NCBI GenBank assembly: GCA_031769625.1
Contig: JAUIMM010000113.1
Span: forward strand, 16,177,501 to 16,241,500
Direction of reading: 5' to 3'
DNA: 64,000 bases
Origin: Taudactylus pleione
Taxonomy: Eukaryota > Chordata > Amphibia > Anura > Myobatrachidae
Shown here: one piece after another, positions 9,447 through 21,652 of the stretch
Layout of the letters: each line of letters starts with the position of its first letter
Numbering within the stretch: position 1 is the stretch's first letter
Position numbers and translations under genes: made by a program
Notes under the pieces: model-generated
What the model was told of the DNA's origin: nothing
Seen by the model: only the letters and a program-made list of their open reading frames with translations
Databases searched by the model: none

Positions 9447-12400
9447 AGGTCAGGTCATACCTGTAGTCTACAGATAGTCAGGTTAACGGGAAGTACTAGG
9501 GATAAACCGGTCATGATGGTTGATGTAGCTGGTACTGAATATCCTTTTCTTGAAGACACAGGGGCGACCAGGTCAGTGAAGAAATCACCCGTTAATTTAC
9601 AGGTGACCAATGAGACAGTACCAACAATGGGTGTAACAGGTAAAGTGGAACGTTATCCTTTAACAAAGTCCACAGAGGTTACTATTGGGCCGTTGCATAC
9701 CAGACATTCATTCCTTCTGGCTGCTGCGGCTCCTACTAACCTACTGGGCAGAGACTTGTTATGTAAGATGGGATGTGTTATATATTGTACCCCTGATGGG
9801 GTATATTTAGATATCCCAGAGAGAATGGTATACGAGGTGCGGGATATGTTAGACACTCCTCAAAGGATAATGTATCACTCTACAGTTGTAAATGAAACCC
9901 CATCACAAGTAGACGAAATGTTGTCCCTAATTCCAGATTCCCTTTGGACTAAGGATGGACAGGACACTGGATTAATGGCAAATGTAAGCCCTGTAATGGT
10001 AAACTTAAAAAACGGTAGGCAAGCTCCAAAAATTTCCCAGTACCCACTAAAACAGGAGGTAGAATTAGGGGTCTTTCCAATAATTGAGCGATTGTTACAA
10101 CAAGGAATTTTAGTCCGTACAGCTAGTATAGCCAACAGTCCCATCTTTCCAGTGAAGAAGAGTGGTGGGAGGGGCTATAGGCTGGTACAAGACCTTAGAG
10201 GTGTTAATAAGGTAGTAGAGAGCCAATTCCCCATAGTGCCAAATCCAGCTGTCATTTTGATGCAGATCCCACCAAATGCAACCCATTTCACCGTCATTGA
10301 CCTCTGTTCTGCTTTCTTCTCTGTGCCTCTCCATCCTGACTGTCAGTATCTATTCGCATTTACATACAGATGTTTACAATACACATGGACACGATTACCC
10401 CAAGGTTTCATAGACAGTCCCAGTATCTTCTCCCAGGCATTGCACGACTGTTTACAATCTTTTCAACCTGCCAATGGATCTGTTCTAATTCAATATGTGG
10501 ACGATTTATTGCTATGTTCTGACTCGTTTATGTCATGTTTGAATGATACTAAACTTTTATTACTTCATCTCTCACAAACAGGACACAAGGTGGCTAAGGA
10601 CAAACTACAGCCGTGCCAATCCAGAGTAAAATATTTGCGACACTGCCTAACCCAGGGGTTACGACACCTTACAACAGATAGAATACAAGCCATACAAAAC
10701 ATGACACTGCCGCAGAATCAACAGCAAATTCGTACCTTCTTAGGAATGTGTGGATATTGCCGAATGTGGATCCCAGGTTTTTCTATTTTGGCCTTACCTT
10801 TACAGGAATTAGTCTCTTCCTCAAAGCCCGATCGTGTCATACACACAGAGGAATCAGAACAGGCTTTCCTTAATCTTAAGGATAGTCTGACAAGAGCTCC
10901 TGCATTGGGAATACCTGATTATGAAAAACCTTTTGATTTGTATTGTACGGAAGCTGATGGTTGTGCTGCAGGTGTCCTTACACAAAAACATGGTGATGCC
11001 AGTAGGCCCGTAGCATACTACAGTGCCTAATTGGACACGGTAGCAAGATCACTTCCCACTTGTTTGAGAAGTGTAGCAGCTACCGCTCTATTGGTGAGTA
11101 AAAGTGAGGACGTAGTATTGGGCCATGATATGATTGTCTACACTCCCCATGCTGTATCTGCTCTGTTGAACTCAGCTCAAACCAGACACGTCTCCTCAGC
11201 TAGGTTCACCAAATGGGAACTAGCCCTAATCGCTCCTGCAAATGTTACTGTTAAATGTTGCAGTACGTTGAATCCAGCAACATACCTACCATATGTACAA
11301 CATGATGTACAAAGGGTGGAAGGAGAAGAGTTGCTGGCGGGAGGTGAGTTCGGCAGACATAATGATACGCACGATTGTATGACATATCTGAATCAGACCT
11401 TTACTGCTAGACCTGACATACATGACACACCTTTAGAGAATGTGGATGTAACTTTTTATACGGATGGGAGTTGTCATAGACAAACAGACACAGGTGAGTT
11501 ATGTACAGGTTATGCTGTTGTAAATGACACAGACATCATGGAAGCTAAACCTCTCGGTCCTCCTCACTCGGCCCAGGTGGCAGAGTTAGTAGCACTGACT
11601 AGAGCATGTGAACTGGCAGCAGGCAAATCTGCAAACATTTACACTGATTTGAGGTACACGTTCAGGGTAGTGCATGATTTTGGGGCTCTATGGCGTCTGA
11701 GAAATTTTATGACAGCAGCAGGCACACCAGTTGCACACTCCCGACACATAAAACATCTCTTAGAAGCAATCCAACTTCCCAAGGCAGTGGCAGTAATTAA
11801 ATGTAAAGCCCACACATGTGAGGATGACCCGGTGTCACTGGGCAACAACAGAGCCGATGAAGCTGCAAAATGGGCAGCAGGATTAAAAATGTTTTCTCCA
11901 ACTGAAACAATTATGTCATTTCAAACCGTTGACATGCTAAAATTAATTGAGATGCAAAATTTGTGTTCAATTCAGGAAAAATCCATTTGGAAGTCCAAGG
12001 GGTGTGGGCAAGAGTCCTCTGGGGTCTGGAGGGACGGACATGGTAAACCAGTAGCCCCCAAGGCATATTACCCCAGCATGGCTGAGGCAGCACACGGTCT
12101 GACTCACCTGGGTAAACAGGGTATGTGCAAGTTGGTGAGGGCATACTGGTGCGCACCAGGTTTTTCTTCACAAGCAGAGAAGATAGCAATGTCCTGTCTG
12201 ACCTGCTTGAGAAAGAACATAGGGAAAGCGATCCCTACTGAACCGTCCCACATTCCACCGACTGATGGACCTTTCCAGGTGATACAAATTGATTTCATCC
12301 AATTACCACCCTGCAGGAACCTTAAGTATGTATTAGTGTGCACAGACGTATTTTCTAACTGGGTTGAGGCCTACCCAGCGGCCACTAATACTGCTGCATT

Positions 12401-13121
12401 TACTGCCAAGAAAATAGTTCAGGAATTTGTATGCAGGTATGGTATCCCTAGAATCATCGAGAGTGACAGGGGTACCCATTTCACAGGTGATGTTTTCCAA
12501 AATATGTGTAAGCTGATGGGTATTAATAGCCGACTTCACACCCCCTACCGACCGCAAGCCAGTGCCAAGGTAGAGAGGATGAACGGGACTATTAAAAATA
12601 AGCTAAGTAAAATCATGGCAGAGACTGGACTAGGATGGCCAGAAGCATTACCCTTGGTCCTACATAGCATAAGGACCACTCCTAGACCTCCTCTGAATCT
12701 GTCCTCATTTGAAATATTGTTCGGTAGACAACCTCATTTGATTATAAGTCCACAGGAAGATCTAAAGGGTAACAACGAGGTAACTGTAAAGTATCTTATA
12801 TCAATGAGTAGGCAGTTAAAGCAACAGCAGCAGAAACTGAAATTGTTGTCTAATGATATGCCTGAAACTAACTGTCATGATGTTGAACCAGGAGAATATG
12901 TAATGATCAGAAATTTCTTGCGTTCAGGTTGTTTGACTGACCGGTGGGAAGGTCCATACCAGGTGCTGCTGACGAGTACTACATCTTTGAAGGTGGCCGA
13001 GAGAGATACCTGGGTCCATTCGACTCACTGCAAAAAGGTCAATCAACCAGTGGAGAAACAAGTTGGAAACAAGGCTGATAGTGTGGACCTGTCACTCGCG
13101 TGCTTGTTCCGGGAGGATTGA
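9447..13121 (+). pseudogene. pol: ERV-B pro-pol (one premature stop)
   Basis: About 1,224 codons in a single frame, broken only by TAA at 11028-11030, where ERV-A has Gln. Domains in order: aspartic protease with DTGAT (9555) and LLGRDLL; reverse transcriptase with LPQGF and YVDD (10494-10505); RNase H with TDGS (11460), the Glu in AELVAL and NRADEAA; integrase with HX3H/CX2C zinc site (HGLTH, CLTC), then D (12291), D (12465) and E (12573) with 35 residues between the last two; C-terminal GPY/F-type module (WEGPYQVLL). In the family these make cDNA and insert it. The TAA falls at the RT-RNase H connection, so protease and RT precede it while RNase H and integrase lie beyond it. Lost matches to ERV-A include TDLRYTF in place of TDSRYAF in RNase H. 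Confidence 0.93.
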
Positions 13122-13177
13122 AAAGGTCGTAGTGAGATACTTGAACCGAGAGAAATTTTGCAGGACTTGTTGTTAAA

Positions 13178-14983
13178 ATGGACAGGCCTGCTGTGTTCAT
13201 TTTCATATTCTCTTTTAGAGTGTTCACCATTCTGGTCAGTCCAAGGATTTCCACTGTCTGTGATGCGGGACCGATTGAGGAAACGGGAGCTGATGGCAGT
13301 GCCGATGGAGAGGAGACAGGAGGAGTGCAATGCCAATCAGGGGAGTGTCTTTCCAATCTTAGTACTGTTATTGTTAAAAGAGCTATCATTCCGGATACTC
13401 GGGGAAGGTGTGGAGGGTTATCGTCTGAGGATTCCTGTATTTGTGAGCTTTGTGGATCCCTAGTTGATGAGAACTGTATCCAACGGTGCCAACCAAAATA
13501 TAATCCGTACTGGGGAGGGTATCCTTTAGAGGATTATCACAGCATGGTAGGCAAAGTGTTAAATCAAACCGATTGCTGGGTGTGTTCACATGTGCCACAG
13601 GGACAGCATAATGTAGGGTTGGTGCCATTTCCACTGAATATCACGGAAATTTTAGAATTGCTAAAAGGGAAAACATTGGATGGAAAATTCCTCTCATCCA
13701 AACCACCTCATTTCAAACTCTATCAATTCCAAGTAGATAGATCACTTTTGTGTTTGAACATAACCAACCCCAATAAACCCGGAGGTTGGGAAGTGACGGG
13801 GAATAATCAGATGATGACCTTCTCAAAGAGCTGATAATGAGTCCATAAACTATGATCTGCTACGCTCAATTAAATCAAGTGGGAAATATTTTAGGTACCA
13901 GTATACATTGATTTCCACCAAAGAAATGATTGGTAAAGTACCAGATGGTTATTGTGCTAAAATAATACAACCAGAAACTTGCATATACCAGATGGAAGAG
14001 CCTGAGATAGGATTGTTTGCAAGAGAAATGTGTTTAATGATAATGATGCATACCATTCCTTATGTTCTCCCTGATAATGTATATTTTATATGTGGAAGAA
14101 AAGCGTATAAATGGCTCTCCCCGAGTTCTGATGGTTTGTGTTACCTGGGAAGAGTAGTCCCAGAAGTTATGACCCTCACACATGTTGAAATGCTGAGTAT
14201 ACATAAAACACACCGTCACCATATCTTCACACTCAATATGAACACAGAGGCAAGAGAAATATGATACCTGGCGATATGCATAAAGCTGCTCAGTTAATCA
14301 GTGAGACAACTGGCTTCCAAGTTTTAGTCGCCCTGGATCCCACCAGAATTGCGAGGGGTACATTAAATTTTAGATATATCCAAGAACTTGCTAAATTAAT
14401 AGATAATATCACCGAGATGTACGATGACACATTCAGGTACACAGGGAGAGAATTGCAAGCGTACAAGAAAGAACTGGTGCAACACAGGCTAGTGTTGAAT
14501 TATTTAACAGCTGTTACTGGAGGGTATTGCATAACATTGGCCACTCAATTTGGAGTAAAATGTTGCACCTATGTTACCAATGATACCAGCGACCCTAAAG
14601 AGGTGATAGACCGGAAGATGGATGAAATTCTGCAGCTAAAGTTGGAATTTCGCAAGAACCATAACGCTTCAGTGGCTGAAGTAGGGGAAAAGATAGAAGG
14701 ATGGGTGTCATGGCTGAACCCAGTGAAATGGTTCTCGGGTCTAGGGGAATGGGTCCAGGAAGTGATCGCCAGCATAGGCAAATTCTTGATCCTTATACTG
14801 ATTGTCATCATAGTAATTGGCATATACGTCCGGTGTGTTCCTATTGTGTTGAAGTGTGGAAAATGTAAAAACAGAGTGAAACGAAGGAATGAAACTGTGA
14901 TGGTGGTTAGAAATGATAATATGTATACCGAGGTAGATACAGAACTGCATTACAACCCTGAGCTAGGAAGTACCATCATTTAA
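13178..14983 (+). pseudogene. env: ERV-B env (two frameshifts)
   Basis: Envelope glycoprotein, SU plus TM, about 600 codons. It starts MDRPAVF with a hydrophobic signal-like stretch. SU has many Cys, sequons such as NQT, and CWVC, the CxxC type known in covalently linked gamma-type Envs. The reading frame is lost near 13820 and regained near 14210, so the end of SU is read in another frame. A dibasic RGKR cleavage motif is at about 14243. TM begins in the third part (14261-14983): a helical region, then GGYC with ten residues before the CC pair, sequon NDT, a Trp-rich pre-membrane segment, a membrane span (about 14780-14840) and a short Lys/Arg-rich tail. Pol ends 56 bp upstream. Confidence 0.88.
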
Positions 14984-15302
14984 ATGTGTAATATTTAGAC
15001 ATGCATAGAGGATATTATTGAAATGTTATTTATAGAACACCCAGAAAATGTAAAGTCTCAAATTCCCCTTCAAGACTGCTGTTATAAGACTGGTGCATTC
15101 CCACACCTGTCACATGATCTCCCAAGATCCGCGGTGTGCGTATAATAGTAGTTTTATGTCCCCACCCAGAGACACATTATTGATGGATTAAGAACCACCT
15201 TGTGCCATCCCATAATAACACTAAATAATATATAAATGTAAGCCTAAATTAAATCCTAATAGCAGATTGTGATAGCATGTTGTTTGCTATCAAAGGGTGG
15301 AC
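14984..15302 (+). other. ERV-B 3' untranslated region and polypurine tract
   Basis: No coding sequence. It ends CTATCAAAGGGTGGAC immediately before the 3' LTR; the AAAGGGTGG run (about 15292-15300) is the polypurine tract that primes plus-strand synthesis. The same words precede the ERV-A LTRs. Confidence 0.75.
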
Positions 15303-16745
15303 TGTCGAAGCTGAATAATTGGCTGAGACAAGTTCAGTTTAAAATTTTATCGCGACGACGCCATTTTGCGACTGGCCTCAAGACACCATCTTGTGAATGG
15401 CAGCAAGACTCCATTTTAGAAAAGAAGGCTTACACAAGTGCCATTTTGTCAAAAATACATAGTACACAATCCAGAGTGCAAAATTGCTAAAAGTAGCAAT
15501 TTTGCTACTCACAACGCAAAGTTGCTAAAAAGTAGCACGAACAGCTTTTTCACAATCTTCCCCAAACACCTACCGACGGTGTTTAGCAGACATAAAATAA
15601 CTTTGCAACACATTAAAATCACCACAAACATATTTGAGCAGTAGCAAAGTAGTGGTGTTTTCCCCTGCATTCAAATTAACACATACGCGATGTAGCAAAA
15701 AGTAGCAAATTAGTGGTGTTTTCCCTGCACTTCATGTTAAACATAGGACAACGCAAAATAGCTATTTTGACGCACAGCCAGCTTTTTAGTGATCTTTCCC
15801 AAACCCATACTGGCATGCTCACACACATACACAGAAGCCTTTCCAACTTAGTGCTGGTCGCTAAGTGCCCCACAGACCCTCAAACGCGCAACACAATTTA
15901 ATGTCATTTCTCCCCGCATACACATTTAAAAGCAATGGTCCCGCAGCACGAAAGGAATGATTATTATTTGGTTTAATCGCAATGTCAGCATATGAAGAAA
16001 TGAATGTTTTCTGTAACTATGGTTTAGTAAATGGCAAATGGACCGTGATTGGTGCCGTACTGATCTACTCTTTTCCCACAGCGTTCCGGTGGCATCGGTG
16101 AGGAGATCAGAACATGCGGCTATGAAATATGAATGATAGAGAGAATAACTTCTTGAAATGTTGTATGCCATAGTTTAGACTAGATTTATTATGCAGCGGG
16201 AAAGTGGACACAATCAGGCTGTTAGAGGCTGGTTTGAGTCTTTGCACTGACCTATGAATTGTACCGTAACGGAAGAAGCAAGAAGAGGAACCAATGAGAA
16301 CCTGCCAATGTATTCTATTGTATTGCTTATCCCAGTACGGGTATATATGCGAGTGCTCTGAAACGAGATGCCAGTCTGCGGTGGTCCTGTTATGCTGTTT
16401 CGACGAAGGTTTCATTACTGATGCCGGTATCTGGTCCCAGAGCACACGCGTATGTATTGACTGTACCTTATGACCTAAATGTTTGTACAATTTAGTTTAC
16501 GCTCATTGTTAGATCATAGCGTGGTAACATCTGTACTTTTACCTGAATAATAATCTTTAGCGCGTTGGACCGCTATTCCACTGTCTTAGAGTCTTATTAA
16601 TGGTATATTTAAAACACAGCGCTAATTAGCGACACCTTATGGTTTTAGGAGGTATAGGCAGGTTTTGTCTTAGAGGTTCTAGGCAGGTGAATCTTAGAGG
16701 TTTATAGGCAGGAATGTACTAAAGGTTCAGTTGCACGATTCAACA
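15303..16745 (+). repeat. ERV-B 3' LTR
   Basis: 1,443 bp, pairing with 5339-6757. The extra length is a 22-bp stretch at 16087-16108 (CGTTCCGGTGGCATC...) and two bases near 15317. Substitutions are few and scattered. Confidence 0.92.
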
Positions 16746-17954
16746 GGGGGGAGGCCCTAGTAGAACCCATGGTGGGGGAGGCTCCTTTAATAAGGGTGCA
16801 GGAAGTATTAGAACCAACTGCTTCAATAGCGGAGGTTACTAATACCGTTCGCTGCAGTAATAGGCTTAAAGGTATAGAGGTGGGAGGCATCCACCCTGTA
16901 AGGACAATTATTGTCCCTAATGGGAACGCAGATGCGAATGGTGTCATACCCACAAGGGAAGTAGCGATGCACTGTCCTTGGACACGGGTGGAACTACATT
17001 CCATTATGTCTGAATTTCCTGACCCCAAGAAACATCTGGCAAAATGTCAGCGTTTCATAAAGGATCTAGGCAATGCCCATGAGCCAACCAACAAGGATTG
17101 GCGAGTGGTGTTAAGAGCATGTCTCCCAGAAGGTACAGATGTGAAAAAGTTTATCACAGCATGTACTCTGGATGCAGACATCCCCTTAACTGATCAAGGT
17201 AATCAGGATTGCATTGCCCGTATAGTTGCCCAATTAGCCATATTTTTCCCGTTAGTTGTTAATTGGAGTAAAATCTTCTCCATTAAACAAAAGGAAAGTG
17301 AACCTGCAGAAGATTACTTTAATCGTGGGCTGCAGACGATCACTCAGTACACTGGGATCGAAAACATTAAGGATAGCACGCACTACAGGGGAATGGTCAT
17401 CACTGTTCTAATGGACGGTCTAAAAGACAGTTTGAAAGACAGAGTTCAGACCTCACACCCTGGTTGGAGAGGGATAACAGTTGACGCCCTCAGGGAAACT
17501 GCAATAGACCATGACAAGAATATCACCAGGAAACGTGAAGCTCAGAGCGAGAAATTGATGGCTGTTAGCATTCGAGCTCTAGAAGATATGCACTTACAGC
17601 CAACAGACACATATCCACCTGCGCAGTTACAAGTCTTAAACACCTACCAACCCATACAATTCCCTCACACATACCACACCAGACCACAACACACTCTTCA
17701 CACACACCCAAAACCATCATACCCACACTCAAAATTCCCTCCTCCCGGACTTCAACCTAATTACCAACAAAATTTCCCCAACAGATCAGCAAAGAAATGT
17801 TTTAACTGTAACCAAGTAGGACTGTAGAGTCATAATTGAGGAACCCCACATGCAGCAACGTATTGATGCATCTCGTAACCATAAGAACTACCAGATAAAT
17901 CCTGCCCACATAGTTGCTGCAAATGCCTTGCTGGGGGAAGATAGCCAACTATAG
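16746..17954 (+). pseudogene. gag: ERV-A gag, 3' part (capsid and nucleocapsid)
   Basis: Continuation of ERV-A gag after the ERV-B insertion. The main frame is 16769-17827. It encodes the capsid (WTRVELHSI, EFPDPKK, DWRVVLRACLP), a major homology region around KQKESEPAEDYF and a Pro/His-rich linker. The nucleocapsid keeps CFNC but then shows Leu where His is expected and a TAG at 17825-17827, with a further stop just after, so the zinc knuckle is destroyed. A frame change must occur between 17827 and the terminal amber TAG at 17952-17954, which is in frame with the protease. This is a different set of lesions from ERV-B. Confidence 0.85.
17952..17954 (+). promoter_or_regulatory. In-frame amber codon between gag and pol (ERV-A)
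   Basis: TAG preceding GGGGTTATGTCATACC, at the same alignment position as 9444 in ERV-B and in the protease frame. Its conservation between two diverged copies supports it as the ancestral gag terminator rather than a mutation. Confidence 0.68.
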
Positions 17955-20900
17955 GGGTTATGTCATACCTGTAGTCTGCAGGCAGTCAGGATAACGGGAG
18001 GTACTAGGGAAGAGCCGGTAATAAAGGTTAATGTAGCTGGTACTGAACGTTCCTTCCTAGTAGACACAGGGGCGACCAGGTCTGTTTTAAAATCTCTTGA
18101 AAATCTACAGATAACAAACCAGACAGTACCAGCAATGGGTGTAATAGGTAGCGTACAGCATTACCCTTTAACCAAACCCACGGAGGTTACCATTGGACCT
18201 TTAGATGCCAGGCATTCTTTCCCCCTGGCAGCAACAGCCCCTACTAATCTCCTGGGAAGAGATTTATTGTGCAAAATGGGATGTATTATCTATTGTACCC
18301 CTGACGGGATATTTATGGATGTCCCAGGAAGGTTTGCACATGAGGTAAGGGATGTGCTAGACACTCCCCAAAGGTTAATACTGCACACCAAAACATCAGA
18401 CAAGGGTTCAGCTCAGGTAAATGAAATGTTAGAACAAATACCTAGTTTCCTTTGGACTAAGGATGAACAGGACACTGGGTTAATGGCAAATGTAGCTCCC
18501 GTCATGGTAAAAATGGTAGACACGCTCCTAAAATTCCCCAATACCCATTAAAGCCAAAAGTGGAGTTAGGGGTTCACCCCATAATTGAGCGTTTACTACA
18601 GCAGGGAATTTTAGTCCGTACAGCCAGTGTAGCCAACAGTCCCATCTTCCCTGTGAAAAAGAGTGGTGGGAGGGGGTACAGGCTGGTACAGGACCTTAGA
18701 GGGGTTAATAAGGTGGTAGAAAGCCAATTTCCCATAGTGCCTAACCCAGCTGTCATCCTTATGCAAATCCCATCAACCGCAACCCATTTCACGGTAATAG
18801 ATGTATGCTCCGCTTTCTTCTCCGTCCCCCTTCATCCTGATTGGCAATACCTATTTGCCTTCACATACAAAGGCGTAGAGTACACATGGACACGACTACC
18901 CCAGGGCTTCATTGACAGCCCCAGTATCTTCTCCCAGGCCTTACATGATTGTTTACAGTCTTTTCAACCTGCCAATGGATCGGTACTAATCCAATATGTA
19001 GACGATTTGTTGTTATGCTCTGATTCGTTTATGGCATGTTTAAATGATACTAAACTTTTGTTGCTTCACCTCTCGCACACAGGGCATAAGGTTGCTAAGG
19101 ACAAGTTACAGCCGTGCCAGACCAGGGTTAAATACTTGGGACACTGTCTTACCCAAGGCCTCTGACATCTGACAGCAGACAGAATCCACGCCATACAGAC
19201 CATGACACTACCGCAGAACCAGCACCAGATCCGTACCTTCTTGGGCATGTGTGGGTATTGCAGGTCATGGATACCCGGTTTTTCCATTCTGGCTTTACCA
19301 CTGCAGGAGTTAGTCTCTTCCACAAAACCAGACCGTGTCTTGCACTCTGAAGAGTCAGAGCAAGCCTTTCTTAATCTTAAGGACAGTCTGATAAGAACAC
19401 CTGCATTGGGGATTCCAGACTATGGGAAGCCCTTTGATTTATTTTGTATGGAGGCTGCTGGTTGTGCAGCAGGAGTTCTCACACAAAAACATGGTGATGC
19501 CAATAGACCAGTAGCATACTACAGTGCCCAGCTGGACGCTGTGGCAAGAGCACTCCCAATGTGTTTAAGGAGCGTAGCTGCAACCGCACTCTTAGTGGAA
19601 AAGAGTGAGGATGTAGTGTTAGGCCATGACATGACTGTACATACACCACATGCTGTTTCTGCCCTGTTAAATTCGGCCCAGACCAGACACGTTTCCTCCG
19701 CTAGGTTCACTAAATGGGAACTAGCGTTAATTGCACCGACCAACATTACTATAAAGAGGTGTAATACTTTAAACCCTGCTACATATTTACCAAGTGTGCC
19801 TCATGATGCACAAAGGGTGGAAGGTAAAGGTGAATCGTTACCAGTGGTAGAAGGTGAGTTTGGTACAGGAATTAATAGGCATGACTGTATGGAGTATTTA
19901 AATCAAAATTTTACAGCTAGGCCTGACATTCATGACACACCGTTAGAAAATGCAGACTTAACATTTACACGGATGGGAGTTGCCATAGACAGACTGATAC
20001 AGGTGAGTTATGTACAGGTTATGCTGTGGTTGATGACAAGGATGTTATAGCGGCTGAACCGCTCAGTCCACCCCATTCAGCGCAGGAGGCGGAACTCGTG
20101 GCACTAAGGAGAGTGCGTGAGTTGGCCGAAGGAAAAACAGCCAATATTTACACAGACTCCAGGTACGCTTTTGGGGCCCTATGGCGTCTAAGAAATTTTC
20201 TAACAGCAGCAGGCACACCAATCGCACATGCACATCACATAAAACGACTGTTGACGGCAATACAGCTACACAAGACAGTAGCTGTCATTAAGTGTAAAGC
20301 CCACACCTGCGGAGATGATCTAGTATCATTGGGTAACAACAGGGCTGATGAAGCCGCCAAATGGGCAGCAGGTTTAAAACTTAATCAAATGGATAAAGTG
20401 TTGGTATTTGAAACGGTTGACATGCAGAAACTGGTTGAAATGCAAGGTGTGTGTACCCATCAGGAAAAGGCAAGCTGGAGATCCAAGGGATGTGAGCAAT
20501 AGTCCTCTGGGCTCTGGAGAAATGGACAAGGGAAGCCAGTAGCTCCTAAGGCATACTACGCAAGCTTAGCAGAAGCAGCACATGGTCTGACCCATCTGGG
20601 TAAGCAGGGTATGTGTAAGTTAGTGAAGGCATACTGGTATGCACCTGGCTTTTCTTCCCAAACAGAGAAGAGGGCAATGTCCTGTTTGACCTGCTTAAGG
20701 AAGAATATAGGAAAAACTGTACCCACCGAACAATCTCACATCCCTCCAGCAGACGGCCCTTTCCAGGTCATACAAATTGACTTCATCCAGTTACCACCCT
20801 GCAGAAACTTGAAGTATGTTTTGGTTTGCATAGACGTATTCTCCAATTGGGTAGAGGCATACCCAGCTGCTACCAACACTGCTGCATTCACGGCAAAGAA

Positions 20901-21612
20901 AATAGTTCAGGAGTTTGTATGTAGGTATGGTATCCCTAGAGCAATTAAAAGTGATAGGGGTACCCATTTTACCGGAGATGTTTTTCAATGTATGTGCAAG
21001 TTGATGGGTATTAATAGTAAGCGTCACACCCCATATCGACCGCAGGCCAGTGCCAAGGTGGAGAGGGTAAATGGTACTATTAAAAACAAGCTGAGTAAAA
21101 TCATGGCTGAAACTGGTTTGGGATGGCCAGAAGCTCTGCCTCTTGTGCTCCATAGTATCAGGACCACCCCTAGATCCCCTCTTAATCTTTCCCCATTCGA
21201 AATACTGTTCGGGAGGCAACCTCATTTAATTATAAGTCCTCAGGAAGATTTGAAAAGTAACAACGAGGTTACTGTGAGGTACCTTATAGGGATGAGTAAG
21301 CAGCTCCAACAGCAGCAGCAGAAACTAAAACTGTTATCACCTGATATGCCTGAAATGAACTGTCATGATGTTGAACCTGGAGAGTATGTTATGATCCGAA
21401 ACTTTTTACGTTCAGGTTGTTTGACTGACCGTTGGGAAGGCTCATACCAAGTGCTACTGACAAGTACAACATCTGTGAAAGTAGCTGAGAGAGACACCTG
21501 GGTCCATTCCAGCCATTGTCGGAAGGTCAAAAATCCTGAGGAGAACCAGACCAGGGGAGAGACAAAGAACTTGGACCTGTCGATTGCAAGCCTGTTCCGT
21601 GAAAGCTATTAA
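17955..21612 (+). pseudogene. pol: ERV-A pro-pol (multiple breaks)
   Basis: Same domain order as ERV-B pol. Protease DTGAT is at about 18063 with LLGRDLL. A net 7-bp loss near 18510 shifts the frame before RT. RT (18560-19165) has LPQGF and YVDD (18995). TGA at 19163 follows, in the same frame as the next segment. A single-base loss near 19966 breaks the start of RNase H (frame 2 to frame 1). RNase H also lacks six codons after DSRYAF, compared with ERV-B, without a frame change. TAG at 20500 precedes integrase. Integrase is intact over HGLTH, CLTC, D (20779), D (20953), E (21061) and the C-terminal module, ending at 21612. Five independent lesions fit its greater age. Confidence 0.92.
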
Positions 21613-21652
21613 TTGTATCAGTAGCACTTGAACAAGGCTGGTAAGACCTGGT

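Larger units (their letters stand above)
5339..16745 (+). mobile_element. ERV-B provirus, nested in ERV-A gag
   Basis: A complete two-LTR provirus of about 11.4 kb in the same orientation as ERV-A. The left flank ends in five G (5334-5338) and the right flank starts with six G (16746-16751), giving a 4-5 bp duplication of G. Gag resumes straight after it. Its LTRs differ at about 17 positions in about 1.4 kb (roughly 1.2%, counted by eye) plus one 22-bp indel, so it is younger than ERV-A, as nesting requires. Gene content and protein motifs parallel ERV-A closely, so the two are related lineages with different LTRs. Confidence 0.93.
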
